From positions 36,852,182-36,916,181 of the forward strand of contig CM028378.1 of the NCBI GenBank assembly GCA_013146195.2: a stretch of 64,000 nucleotides of DNA, in the 5' to 3' direction. The notes below the pieces were generated by a model that saw only the letters and a list, made by a program, of their open reading frames with translations, did no database searches and was not told the origin of the DNA. The translations under genes and the position numbers were made by a program. This DNA is from Codonopsis lanceolata. Lineage: Eukaryota; Streptophyta; Magnoliopsida; Asterales; Campanulaceae. Positions 21,481 through 33,550 of this stretch are shown piece after piece; within the stretch, counting starts at the first letter, position 1, and every line of letters starts with the position of its first letter.

Positions 21481-23008
21481 TTTGCAACCATTAACTAACA
21501 ATAATACTTAATAATAATTACTATAATAAGGGGTATTAGATATATGTATATATATTAGGAGAAGTGTTTTAACTAAAGGCTTTTTCACTACAACATTTGA
21601 TAAAAACTCTAGCTAATGGGTATGGAGAAAAGGACTTGGGTAGGCCAAAAGGTTTTCTCTCACTATCAAAGATCAAACCTCTCGGCTCTTTCTCCATCTT
21701 TCACAAACCTTTTACGCAACAAGATAGAGATAGAGCCTCCAAAATGTATATCCTCTCTGTTGGGGTTTTATCTCGCTTTCTCCCCCTCTCTCTCGCTTTG
21801 TATTTAGAGAGATAACTCCGACAAGTCTATCTCTCCTCCAATCCTTCTCTCGCCGCCGGTAACTTTCATCAATTCCTTCTTTTGAAGAGTTCCATTCTTT
21901 TGGACATCACTAAAGAATTATTCCTTCTCGCCTTGCTCCTCATTTTACTACGGTTAGACTTTTCAGTTTCTTGATTAAATTTTTTGTTATAATTATGCTT
22001 TTGATTTTTGATTTTAGTTTTTGTATTTTCTTTCTGGATGATAATATATAGATAACAACTTATTGTGTTTTTTTTAAAAATTTTGACAGTGATTTTAGTT
22101 TTAGTTTTAATTTTTTTGTAACTTTTTATCTTAGTTTTGGTTTTTGTTTAGACAATTATTTTAGTTTTTATTTATGGTTATTTCTTAAAAAGCGAAACGA
22201 AAAGAAGCATTTTATTCCCTCACTACTACAAAACTATCTACGAGAATTTAGGCGATTACGGTGATTGACATTTTGATTTTGATGGATGATAGTTAAAAAT
22301 TTACTTTAATTTGGTTTCATTTTCATTTTTTAAATAATACCATGATTTTTAATGATCTATTGGCGTTGGCCCTCACAATTTGTTTTACTTTTTAATTTTG
22401 CTCATTCGATTACTTTGATATTAGTTTTATTTGTTATTTATTTTGGATTTTAAATATAATTTATGTTTTATTGTTGTTATTGATTCCTAGATTTGTTTTA
22501 TGTTTCAATTTTGGTTTATGGTTCTTGATTAACAATTTTGTTCCAATTTGAGCTTTTGCTTCTATTTTGATAAAAAAGTGATTTTGACTGATTATTATTT
22601 TTTGTTTTGGCAAAGATATTAGTTTTAGTTTTGATTTTTGTTTGAGTTTTTATATTGGTTTTGATCTTAATTGTTGCTTTTTTTTAACTGTTATTTTATT
22701 TTTATTAATGTTTTATTTTTTTAGTTATGATTTTATTTGTGTTAATTTCTTTAATTTAGTTAACTGTCCGTTTTTTGTCCTTTTAAGGGTTTTAGTGTTT
22801 CTATTCTATCCATATAAATAGTTGTATCCCTAGAACGTTTTCAAGTGAGTCTCTAATAAAATTTTGACAGTCCGTTGGCCCCAATTTCTTTCTCTTATTT
22901 GTGATTGATCCTATTATACTCTGTTAAATTGTTTGCTAGTCTTCCGTTGTGCGCAACAATTAAAGTATGGTATTGGAAGTGTGTTTATCCTATATTGTGA
23001 AAATAACA

Positions 23009-23058
<50 letters not shown>

Positions 23059-23139
23059 ATCAAGCAGCAAATTAGTGTATGGGAAATAGGAGATAGATGA
23101 AATGATTAAATTAAACTCACACATGACTTGGTTAGTTTA
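21481..23139 (+). other. CT-rich leader-like sequence followed by T-rich DNA; no gene recognised
   Basis: From 21590 to 21858 the plus strand looks like a plant 5' UTR: ctttctccccctctctctcg, then ttctctcgccgccg, followed by a good donor gtaact at 21859. Then comes 1.1 kb of T-rich DNA (repeating gttttagttttgg phrases) of intron-like composition without a following coding exon. An (AT)n tract is at 23011-23055. It may be an orphaned gene 5' end or part of an unrecognised transposon. Confidence 0.3.
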
Positions 23140-23443
23140 TGTCAAATTTGGTGAAGGATGAATGGTTGAAGAAAGTTGCCGGACCACCACCATTGGTGGT
23201 GGTGGCCGGAAGTGAGGAAGAGAGAGTTCTCATACAGCCAAAAGAAGAGAGAAAGAAATAGAAAAACTGATTATTATTGAAGTGAATTGATTGAATTCTA
23301 AAACTATTACAAGATATATTTATATATATATATAATAAAAGAAATCTATTGGGCTAATCAATATAAATGGGCTAACAATGTGAATAGACTAACAATGTGA
23401 ATGGGCCCAATTTGGCTTACATGTTGGATCTATTTCTTTAACA
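23140..23443 (-). repeat. 3' LTR of the small Copia-type element
   Basis: 304 bp; ends TG...CA; contains gggctaacaatgtgaat-type repeats close to its outer end. It pairs with 24695-25011. Confidence 0.9.
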
Positions 23444-23524
23444 CTCCCCCTCAACTCGTACACGCTACTTTGTAAAGTGTGCGAGTTGGAGAGATAAAAT
23501 GAATGAGCCTTTCGGCAAATGTGC

Positions 23525-23670
23525 CACTCTGGGCTGAATGTTGTTGTGCCTATTTGGGCCTGAATGCTGTTATGTGCCACTTTGGGCTTGAATGTTGTTA
23601 TGCCACTTTGGGTCTGAATGTTGTTGTGTGCCACTTTGGGCCTGAAGCAATTGTTGTTGTGCCTATTTGG
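23525..23670. repeat. Short tandem repeat beside the Copia polypurine tract
   Basis: About four imperfect units of 30-37 bp containing gtgccactttgggcctgaatg and ttgttgtg. It sits inside the retrotransposon close to its 3' LTR. Confidence 0.7.
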
Positions 23671-24694
23671 GCCTTCTGACAAAGCAAACATGTCATGCAT
23701 ACTGCTTTAACTACGACTTGCAATTCTTTGGAAAAGCTTTTGTCCATCTCCTCCGAATATATAGCAGGACCCCACTTGATTTCATCCTCCATTTTTTTGA
23801 CGAAAATGAGTTTGGTTTAGAGAAAGAATGGTTGAATTTAGCTTTGTTGGTTGCAATGATTTTGTCTTCTATGGAAGAATAAGAAGAAGCTACGTAAAGA
23901 GTAAATCCCTTTGTTGAAGCTACTGTTGTGAGACCAACTTGACCGGAAAAACTTTACGTTGACCCGGACAACATGTCCGATGAAGAACCCATTTTCCAAT
24001 CAAGTTGAACCCATTAAAATCAGACTTATGTGTTTTCTCTTTCTTGGATTCTTGAGGTATCTTGAATCAATTTTGAAATATGAATCGAAAGAATCGGATG
24101 GGATAATTGAAATGGGTTTGATGATTTTTGAAATTGACCTTGAATTTGGGGTTTCTTGTTGCCTGAGATGTTCCCGTTTTCCTTGAGTGAAAGAAGGAAA
24201 TGATGGACTTCTTGGGATGGTTGCTGACCTTAGTATTCTTGATACAAGGGTTTGGAGTTGTTGGGGTTGTTGTTGTTGGGCTTCTCGCCGATGTTACCTT
24301 TCTGACTTGCCAGAAGCAGTGGTTGTATTCAGTCGATTCTGTGCTCCATCGTAGCGGAGGTCGGGAATTATCGAAAAAAGGATACCAAGATCTGTTGGTG
24401 GAAACATAATCTTGAAATTGTTGTTGCTGGCCGTAATCTCGGACTAGTCGTTACTTTTTGGAATGGCCGTTGACTCAGACATTGACCTAGTTGATGAGAA
24501 TTTGTTGAGGTTCTCGAAGGTTTTGGGGTTCGATTTTAGGTTTTGGGGAGGGATTGATTATCAGAGCCCTAGACCGCTTACCAGAAGAAGACGGAAGCAA
24601 AGAGTCTTCGAAATCAGAGTCCAAATCAATTGATTTTCACATCAGAGTAGATTTAGCGAAAGAAGATTGGATCAGAATTGAGGTTCTGATACCA

Positions 24695-25011
24695 TGTCAA
24701 ATTTGGTGAAGGATGAATGGTTGAAGAAAGTTGCCGGACCACCACCATTGGCGGTGGTGGCCGGAAGTGAGGAAGAGAGAGTTCTCATACAGCCAAAAGA
24801 AGAGAGAGAGAAATAGAAAAACAGATTATTATTGAATTGAATTGATTGAATTCTAAAACTATTACAAGAAATATTTATATATAAAATAAAAAAAATTTAT
24901 TGAGCTAATCAATGTAAATGGGCTAATAATGTGAATAGGCTAACAATGTGAATGGACTAACAATGTGAATGAACCCAATTGGACTTACATGTTGGATCTA
25001 TTTCTTTAACA
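24695..25011 (-). repeat. 5' LTR of the small Copia-type element
   Basis: 317 bp; partner of 23140-23443, followed on the minus strand by the initiator-Met primer-binding site at 24680-24694. Confidence 0.9.
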
Positions 25012-25453
25012 GTTTGCAACATAGAATTGAAGGGCATTGCATTACTGTTAATTAATGAAGCAAATACCATCACTACCAGTCCGACGAATGTCTTCCTCCA
25101 AGAGAATAAGGGCTTCTTGCCTATTTTTATCCCTTTCTTTTTTTTTTTTTTTTTTTGTGTGTGACGATTTAAATATCATAAAATGATCAGAAACTTGATA
25201 TCGAAAAGATTAAATGTTCCAAAGGGCTCTTGTCTTTTTTTGGAATAAGAAATATTGTCCACTTTAGTCTAATTTTCGCTATGAAATATATATATATCGA
25301 AGAAACCATATATGGAAATAAGAAAGTTTAAAAAATTATTATGAAGTTGAGGCAACCATACTGTTTGCTATATTTAGAGCTAATACATAAATTTTGGTAC
25401 TGCTAGGAGAGGAAACGATGTTGGGCTTTAGGAATTATTGTAAATTCATGCTT
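25012..25453. other. AMS 3' region
   Basis: Lies between the Copia-type element and the AMS stop codon and includes the AMS 3' UTR on the minus strand. A poly-T run is at about 25139-25155. No coding sequence is seen. Confidence 0.5.
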
Positions 25454-28400
25454 TTAGTTATGAAGGTGATGGTGGAGTTGAGATTGCTGGTGGTTATGGA
25501 GATGAGAATGGTGGTAGTGGTGGTGCTGATGCTGATCCATGCCACTGTCATTCTCGTGTGCTTTGAGGGTAATGTCCGGCCACAGTCTTGATGGATTTTT
25601 TGTTAGCTCGAGCAACGATTCCCTAACATGATCAGCTTGAACCATTTCACTGCCCCTCTTCTGTTACATGCACCAAATCGTAAGAAGAAGATACAATACT
25701 AAGCAGAAGCAGTATGTAAATTCAAAATGTGTGTGTCAAAGTGATCATAGTATAACATATACCTCTACTTTGAAAATATTCATAACCAGACATCTGAAGC
25801 TAGTCACATTCACATTTGTCACTTCCAAGCCTAGAGAGTTGAAGGCCTCCATCAATTTCACAAATCCACCAGGCTTGTGCTCACAAAATACCTTCACAAA
25901 AAACTCATTCCCCTCTAGTTGAGCCACTTCCACTTGGGGCTACAATCATTTTCGACATTATATATGTTGATAGAAAATGAATGAAATAAAACAAAAGGGA
26001 CAGCTAACATATTATATATTGAATTTAAGTCTTGACTCTTTTTTTTCTTCGAGTATTGTCAAAAGTGAGCAAGAAGTTTTGTACCTCCATCTGCTGGCCT
26101 TTGTCATTAGTGCTTTCGAAGTCTTGATTCTTCTTATTAGAGATCTCGATGCCACCATTAGTTGAAGCGTCCACGCGTGACCCATTCGAGAAAATTACAT
26201 GAGCACATTTGGGTCCAATATTAACTCCATTTCCATGCCGAACTTCTTGTTGAATGATAGTGCTGTGATTATTGGTGTCACCCTCATCATCGGAATGCTC
26301 TATCTGCAGCTCATTTTGGAGATCTCCTTCTTGTCTTTTCAACTCCATCACATACTCGATGGCATCCCCCAGGATGGAGGCCCTATCCAACTTCAATAAT
26401 AATTTATGTCACACAAGTGGTTTTAGAAAAAAATTGGTATGAGCATTGTAGTATAGTGATATATAAAGTGCGGACATGACATCTATATCTGGAATAGGGG
26501 TGGTAATTTGTGCCCACACCCATTTGCCCGCTCAGACCGCCCGCATTTAAATGGATATGGGTCTCAACAAAATTTTCAATGGGCAGAAATTGGCGCCCAT
26601 GAGCATTAAGAAAATATGATTATTCATGGGCAATGCAATTGCAAACGAACTGGAATTGACTGCTTGATCTCCACCATTTTTGCCACCGGCAGAATTATCA
26701 GTATTTGATGCCTCCAATATCTTTTACCTCAAGAGATCTTCTCATGCGGATAGCACGCAATAACAGTGATCGATGGTTCAATAAAAGAACAAGGAGATGT
26801 TATAATATTATTAATATATGTACACACAAATAATTGGAAAAATAAAATAAAATATCTCATATGTATGCAATATATGCTTTCTTGGAAATTTCCAAGGCTT
26901 TAGTTGATAGTATTAATTTTGTAATGTTTACTTTTAGTTGATAATTTTATATCAACGGGCACCAAGCCCATTTATTACCTGCCCATCTATACCAGAGTTA
27001 TTCAAAAGGCACTAACTCGCTCACTCATTTTAGCCCACCGCCCACGGGGCGCTGGCTATACCCGTCAGCCTGCCCATTTGGCACCTCTAAAGGCTCTAAT
27101 CTACAATAGTGGGGGCCACTTGTTTTATGAAATAGGTTGAATTAGGGAATAATTTGGAGAAAATGTTTTAAAGCAAAAGAAAGGGGATGGTCAAGTGCAC
27201 GTAGCTTAGGTGATTGATTACCTTTGAGATTTTGGGGACTAAAGCTCGGAGAGCGTAGAGCCTATCATTGAGCTTTTTCCTTCTCCTCCTCTCAGCTTTA
27301 AGATTCTTTGATGGACCCTTTCCATTCTTCCTTCGATACTTGGGTTCATTGTCTTCATCATTCTGATCACTGCAGTCAGAGAGCAAATCTGGTCTATTTA
27401 TGTCATCATCCATATCGGTTCCTTTTCTTTTTTTGGTTTCTAAAGGCCCTACGAAATTCATGTTTGTGTTTTCACTTATCACTTGTCTTTGTATTGCATC
27501 CATCTCTTGATCAAATCCATTTTCCACCGCAGACTTAAAAGAATACATAGCATGTGATTCATTTGTATCAATTCCATTTTCTGCATAGTTAAATTGTTGC
27601 ATGAAGTTCATGGATGAATTAGAATGACCCGACATCCGATTCTCAGAGATAGTAGAAGATGAAAGATTCAAATTTTTTAGCATGGTTGCTGGGGAGACTG
27701 GTGGTTGTTGGAAATGATCATTGGGGTCATTTACTTGGGCAATAAGAAGGTTTGATTGGATCTCATTCATTAAAAAGCTTGAATCCGCATTACTGTTTGT
27801 GTTTATAGATTGCTGCTCCAACGACATGTTAAACTGGGAGGCAACAAAATCAATGGTGCTTTGATCTTCGGATATCTGCAAAAGAAAATAAGTGAACTAA
27901 AATCAGTAAATATGTATTAAAGAGTAATTAAGATTTTTTGGCATGAAAATATTCATTAATTATTTTTGGAGCAGTAAAAAGTATATAAAGATCACATATA
28001 AGAACACACACTAATGGATTGAGAGAGAGAGAGAGAGACAGAACAGGAAAGGTTGTGGTGAAAATTCCCTATTGTATAGAATAGAGCTCAATTAAAGCAA
28101 ATACAGTCCTTGTTGATCTCAAAATGAATGTAATGATACTTTCTGACGAGCTTATTAAGAAAATGAGCGTGTTTCCATAATTTGCTCTTGTTATCAAAGG
28201 ACGTTTGAATTGAATTGAGAAAAGGTTTAATTTCAAACACGGGAAGATTTGGAAAGAAAAAAGAAACATATTTAAATTATTTCTTAATTTTTTGGGAACT
28301 AAAATAGAAAAGATGGCATCAGTCAATTTGGAAACTGAAGTATAAGAGAAAAAAGATGATACTTGTTTAGCTACAAACAGCTCTACTAGTCCAACTGGAA

Positions 28401-29172
28401 CTGGAATGAAGACCCTAGTCCCAACATTTTCCTGCAAAATAGATGACGCTTAATTTGTTTAGCAGTTATTTGGTAGTGTAATATTTTTTATGGATTCTTC
28501 ATGGATAGGAGGAGCTGACTATACTCACTTCAGAATGCGAGCAGTCGGACAAGTTTAACCATCTGGCTTGGTTAGATATCATAGTCTGTGCATGAATCCT
28601 GCAAAATGCATATAACGGAAATCTTGATTAATGTGATTAAGAACGAATTTTACAAGAGTGATGCCATTCATCATAGCGAGTTTCAACATCATATCTAAGC
28701 TCATGTTTGATTTCTTTCTTTTTGATTAGGACGTACACAATCATGATATGGGACGCACACATGCACAGATCGAGTTGAGTAGAGCAGATACCCAGAATCC
28801 AAGGGCATGGAAGAAGGCAATTGAGCAAGTAAATCGCAACATTTGGTTCTTGGATGTGGAAATATTGCATCTCTACACTGAATCACAGAAGAAAGAGGAC
28901 AGAGAAGTTGTTGATCATCTCCTCCATTCATCTGAATCTGAACTATCTTCTGATGGTGAGTACTTCCTCCACAACAACAATCCACCCACTCTATGAACCT
29001 ATAAATTAATCCAAAAAATAAATAAAGATGGAAGATATAATTAAGCACTAACAAATAAGAAATTGATGAATAACCTTCCATCTTCACTCAATTTCCAAAG
29101 AACACAATAATCCCAGCCTTTTAGACCGACAATGGGTCTTAGCGTTTGCATCAAATGTTGCACCAGGTCCAT
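25454..29172 (-). CDS. AMS: ABORTED MICROSPORES-like bHLH transcription factor, 8 exons
   Basis: Minus-strand exons: 29172-29075, 28998-28792, 28598-28529, 28431-28363, 27875-27222, 26390-26085, 25939-25763 and 25660-25454 (TAA); all GT/AG, phases agree, 595 aa. Residues 1 to about 165 form the bHLH-MYC N-terminal domain (RPIVGLKGWDYCVLWKL, FIEWVDCCCGG, HPRTKCCDLLAQLPSS, RVFIPVPVGLVELF). The bHLH is residues 339-395: the basic part AERRRRKKLNDRLYALR ends exon 5, and exon 6 starts LDRASILGDAIEYV. An ACT-like domain follows (FFVKVFCEHKPGGF, LMEAFNSLGLEVTN), then a His/Gln-rich tail. This order and the tail match AMS (bHLH21), the tapetum regulator of pollen-wall and sporopollenin genes that works with other bHLH and MYB factors. 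Arabidopsis AMS is 571 aa (recalled). No frame damage is seen. Intron 5 hosts a hAT-like element. Confidence 0.93.
26495..27089. mobile_element. hAT-like non-autonomous element in AMS intron 5
   Basis: Ends are TAGGGGTGGTAATTTG and (inverted) TAGAGGTGCCAAATGG, with clusters of GCCCAT/GGGCA motifs near both ends, a common plant hAT arrangement. No clear 8-bp target duplication was found (atctggaa versus aaggctct), so the boundaries are approximate. No transposase. Confidence 0.5.
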
Positions 29173-30632
29173 CTTGAATATATCCTACAAACAAGTGTCT
29201 TAATGATGTAGGTAGCTAGGAGCCTAGGAGTATAAATCTCAGAAAATCCCTTGTTTGCTGTAAGCGATCGAGGGGGGTTCAAAACAAGCTAATTTGATTT
29301 ATATTGAGTCGTAAAAGAGTTTGAATCATGTAATGAAGGAAAAATAATTGTGGTTGTGTTGGAGATAGAGATTACGTATATATGTATACCTGCCTCAAAA
29401 AGATTAGAGAGTTTGGGTAATTGTTACAGACTTTCGGTGATGGTACTTGCTGTTTTGATCGAACAAAGTGCGGAAAACAAAAAAGGAGACATGAAGACGA
29501 AACAAAGTAAGAAGATAAATGCAAGAAGTAAATATATATCCATACAAATTAAACAAAAGCTTACCTCAATAACATTAACAATTGCCCTCCTCACAATCTC
29601 TCATTTTATATATATGAATGGCGCTGTTATATTTGGTAGGTGAAATGCGGTGCTTGCATGACACAAGTGAGAGAGAGAGGCAGTTAATTGGGACATCACC
29701 TTACCATATATATGATCCATAAACTATGTATATATAATATAATATATTCATTATTGAATATACGTACCCAACCAATATCTCTCTTACTTCATTCACCTAA
29801 TGAATATACACTCTAGTTTTATGTATGATAAAAACTTAGGTAAGATAGTCTTACGATTATTTGTGTAAAACCGATCTCATTTTCTTGATCCATCGTTTGT
29901 TGAGATGTAAGAAAGTGGGGCTTCGTCTTCACACGATTTTACAATAAACCTATTTTTTACCAATTACCGTACTCATCGGCACATATTATTTAGTTAAAAA
30001 GAAGAGAAAAATAAAAGCAAGTTTAGTATGACATAAATAAATTAAGAGTAGCTATCTTAGGCGTATAACTCTCTCATGTTTAAAATAAAATAATTAATTA
30101 AATTCTGTTATTTTAGCACTTGTATGTTGTTGGAGCTGTTAAGATGGAAAGGGCCATTTTGCATGAGCTGAGAAGATGGCGTACAAAACCCTATATTTTC
30201 AACTTTTATCCAACTCCTCTCTAGGCATATATAGGCTTAATTCTCAATTTATTCATTTTATTATTGCGAAAAATTTGCTAAACTCACTCTATTACTATTT
30301 TTTTTACAGTTTGATAACTCTACTTTATAAAACATATTACGTTAGTCACTCGGTCTGTTTTTTCAGATAAACCGTCTAAAATATTTTCGAAAACTCAAAA
30401 ATACCCTTAATTAAATTATTTTTTCCATACCTTCATCTTCTTCCCCAATTTGATTTCATAAACTCTGTAAACTCAAACTTTTCCTAATAAGGTTACACAA
30501 AGATTCCATTCACATGGTTGGAAACAAATATTACCCAGATGAAGGAATAAAGTCGTAAAAAAGAGACAGTGATCCCAACAAACACAACAAATTTCCCCGG
30601 TTCCTTTCTTTTCATCCCCCAAACAGGTGTAA
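29173..30632. other. AMS upstream region
   Basis: On the minus strand this is the AMS 5' UTR and promoter. Several TATA-like tracts lie near 29700-29745 (tatatatgatcc, tatatataata), about 550 bp before the ATG; which one is used cannot be told. A diverged GTAAGACGG-type MITE is at 29831-29950. No gene is seen in 29951-30632. Confidence 0.4.
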
Positions 30633-32161
30633 GAGCATCTCCATCAGATAAATTCTTAATATTAATTTTTAGTTGGGTCTCACTGCTACCTAGACATCTT
30701 AACAATATTCTTCTCTAAGAATTTATCTCTTCAATAGTTTTCATTTTATTCAATTCTTACATGGGTCTCACTACCAAATCATCCACTTTATTTATACTAC
30801 TTTTTAATTTTATACTTTTAAACAAATTAATTAATTTGTATATTGTTTTATAAATAAATTAATTCATTTTTAAGTTTAATGAATATACACAATTTTAAAT
30901 ATTATTTATAAATAAAATAACTTTAATTATTATATTTCATATTCAAATAATTTATAAAAATATATAACTCATAAATTATTTCATTTAATTTTCTTTATAT
31001 TTTTCAAAAATAACCAAATCATAAAATGACTTTAAAATTAAGAAATTACATAATTCGAAAGTTACATAAAATGAGAATACTTAAAATTACATAAAAACAA
31101 TTCAACAATAAGAATAATATAAAAACGTGAATCATTAAGATGAATTGCTAGTTCTCTCTGTAAAGTTCTCATATATGTTCAACCAAGTCGGCTCGAAGTT
31201 CATGATGTCGGTTGCTATCACGTAGCTTGTTATTTCGCTGCAGATATCATTGAAATCCCGTCATTGACCTAGGGTTGACCTATGTAGGGGCATCTCATGT
31301 ATCATCAATCCAGTTCGTAACGTGATCACTCTCATCCTCAACAATTATGTTGTGCAGAATAATGCATGTTAGCATAATTTCTTTCAAGTTTTCTCTATAC
31401 CAAAATCGAGTAGGACCTCTTACAATAGCCCATCTCGATTGCAGCACGACAAATGCTCCTTCGATATCTTTTCTTACAGCCTCTTGCATCTCCTTGAATT
31501 TCTTCATTTTCTGATCCGCTGGGGATGAAAAGATCTTCACTAAAGTAGCCCAACTCAGATAAATTCCATTAGTGAGGTAATCCTTTTGTATACCGTGTGC
31601 CATTAACTTCAAAATTGCATGACAGTGCATTTCCTTCTAGTGCGTTACTGAACAAAGTTGATTCGTATAACACATTAAGATCATTACGAGAACCCGCAAC
31701 CAAAAAAAAATGCATGACATATCCATAAATTTGCAAATGCAACTGCTTCAAGCACAAGTGTTGGCTTGTAAATTGGTTTTGCCAAGCGATTAGACAATTT
31801 TTCCATTCCTAATGCATACAGTCAAGACTTCCTAACATACCTGGAAATTCGTGTCTCTGCTCGTGCATTTGAAGAAGCTAGTGTGTATCATTAGCATTTG
31901 GTCTTCTCAAATACTGATCTCCAAACAATTCAATAACACATTGACAAAAGTTCAGCACGCAATCGATGACAGTTGTTTCACCCAATTGGAGGTACTCGTC
32001 GAGATAGTCGGGCGGAACTCCATAAGCCATTTGTCGGATCGCCGTCGTGCATTTTTTAAGCGGTGGGAAACTTCTTCTTTTTGTTGCATCGAACCCCATT
32101 GAAAATAACGTGAATGTTTCTCCAATTCACTAACTATTCGAAGAAATAAGTTTCTACCCAA
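30633..32161 (-). mobile_element. PIF/Harbinger-type element, partial
   Basis: Begins after TAA (30630-30632) with GAGCATCTCCATC, the usual PIF/Harbinger terminus and target trinucleotide. It encloses an AT-rich spacer and a broken transposase on the minus strand. A matching right-hand terminus was not found before 32598, so the far end is undefined or lost. Confidence 0.5.
31295..32161 (-). pseudogene. PIF/Harbinger (ALP1/HARBI1-like) DDE transposase relic
   Basis: Minus-strand pieces in three frames are in family order: RIVSELEKHSRYFQW, then MAYGVPPDYLDEYLQLGETT, then AGSRNDLNVLYESTLF (region of the second catalytic Asp), GTRYTKG, and finally FKEMQEAVRKDIEGAFVVLQ (catalytic Glu region), AIVRGPTRFW and IILHNIIVEDE. 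At least three frame changes separate them, and the stretch holding the first Asp is degraded. This is a dead transposase of the DDE_Tnp_4 superfamily. Confidence 0.82.
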
Positions 32162-32598
32162 AATTCAGAAACTTAGCATAATTTGGATAGATGTGTATAT
32201 TTGGATAGTTGAGAAAATTTGGATGAATAGGCAAATTTGGTGGGTATTGGGGGTAGCCGAAAACTGAAAATATTACATTTTCCGGAATTGGAGTATTTTA
32301 AGAAGTTTGATCATTACCAAAATTTGCAACCATTTGGGATAAAAAAATGGATGAATTTTTTTAAAAAAGTAAAACGGTAATTTAATTGATTTTTTTAAAA
32401 ATACACCGACCATTCAACAGAACGGTCACTTTTGAAAATGTTAAAAATGAAAGAAAATTGAATTTTTGAAAACAAATCCCAATGGTCTGGTCTGAATTGT
32501 TAGAGAAAAAAATTAAAAAATAAAAACAATTGAAGAATTCAAACCGTTTTGTATCGGTGAAGATGGGTGACTAGTCGTTTCCGCCTCCTTCATGCGCC
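32162..32598. other. No feature recognised
   Basis: AT-rich DNA between the Harbinger relic and the hAT element; nothing coding or repeated was identified. Confidence 0.4.
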
Positions 32599-33252
32599 CA
32601 GAGCCGGCCTAAGGGTGAAGCCAAGGAAGCCCTTGCTTTAGGCCTCCAAAAAAATTACTATTAGGGACGGCAAATTGACTTTTAGGGATGAAAAATATTG
32701 AGCGACCCAAATACTACCTTTTCTTGTAGTGTAAGTGACTCCTAGTTTTTCTCATTAGGTTACTTAATGAGAAATTAAGGTCATTGGATAGTAAAATTTT
32801 AAAAAACAGTTGTCTTAACCTTGAATATCCATTAAAACATAATGACAACTTTGATATAGATGGATTAGAACTATTTACAAAACTATTTGTAAAATAAATT
32901 ATACAAATTAAAAATGATACACAAATTGACATACTTAATTATATAATAAGGCTTGATTCTTTTACAAATACATATATCGCTTATAAAATAATGTTAATGA
33001 ATCTCGTAACTTTTTCTTCGGCAAAAAGACGTTTTTAAAACTAAAAATAATAAAATAATATCTAAGTTCAACAATGTCTTAACAAAGATTAAGTGGATTA
33101 ACTTTATTTGATTGAAAAGGAATTATTAAATGAAATGGATTACAATAATTTAAAAATGATTTTGCATCCTAAAAATCAAAAAAAGATGTTCTTTAAACAA
33201 AAAATGTAATAATTAAAAAATATATTATTTGATTTTAAAAGGTCTGGCCCTA
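32599..33252 (+). mobile_element. hAT deletion derivative
   Basis: Ends are CAGAGCCGGCC and (inverted) TAGGGCCAGACC, with an 8-bp duplication catgcgcc/catgcgtc (7 of 8) at 32591-32598 and 33253-33260. The interior keeps a decayed plus-strand tail of a TTF-type hAT transposase, so it derives from an autonomous element. Confidence 0.72.
32700..33210 (+). pseudogene. Relic of a TTF-type hAT transposase C-terminus
   Basis: In the plus strand, NDNFDIDGLELFTKL and, after several frame breaks, RLSGLTLF, IEKELLNEMDYNNLK and NDFAS match the order of the C-terminal dimerisation region of plant TTF-zinc-finger hAT transposases. Stops and frameshifts are numerous; no product is expected. Confidence 0.5.
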
Positions 33253-33550
33253 CATGCGTCGATGCCTCTAGTGTCCAGCACGCGCTCGATTGAGTAGCAT
33301 GTGCGCCACTCTCGGCCTGGTCGCTCCTCTCTCTCCCTTAGGCAAAAATTCTTAATGTAGAATTATAATTTATAAATATTGTGCACAAATACAATACAAA
33401 AAAAACTCAATTTATATTTCTTTAAAAAATATTTAGGACAAATCGAGGGTTTTTTGGTCCGGCGAACTCGTTGGAGTTCACCAAGGACATCGTCCTTCCT
33501 GCCTTGTTGAGACATTAGTTTTAGAGCTTAATTTTCAGTTTTAACAAACA
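33253..33550. other. No feature recognised
   Basis: Short stretch between the hAT duplication and the Tat-type LTR. It contains no convincing coding sequence. Confidence 0.4.

Larger units (their letters stand above)
23140..25011 (-). mobile_element. Small non-autonomous Copia-type LTR retrotransposon (TRIM/LARD-like)
   Basis: Two LTRs of 304 and 317 bp (23140-23443, 24695-25011) in direct orientation, about 93 percent alike by eye. Read on the minus strand the LTR starts TGTTAAAGAAAT and ends AAATTTGACA. Next to the 5' LTR is TGGTATCAGAACCTC (24680-24694), a primer-binding site for initiator methionine tRNA, usual in Copia. Next to the 3' LTR is a GAGGGGGAG polypurine tract (23444-23453). 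Target duplication gttta/gtttg (4 of 5). The 1.25-kb interior has no gag, integrase or reverse transcriptase, so it needs enzymes in trans. Confidence 0.88.

Noticed and set aside
26487..27097. 8-bp target duplication for the hAT-like element in AMS intron 5
   Set aside because: Flanks atctggaa and aaggctct do not match; the element is kept on its ends alone with lower confidence.
28748..28996. Plus-strand 82-aa open frame
   Set aside because: It is the antisense shadow of AMS exon 2, whose minus-strand protein matches the AMS family.
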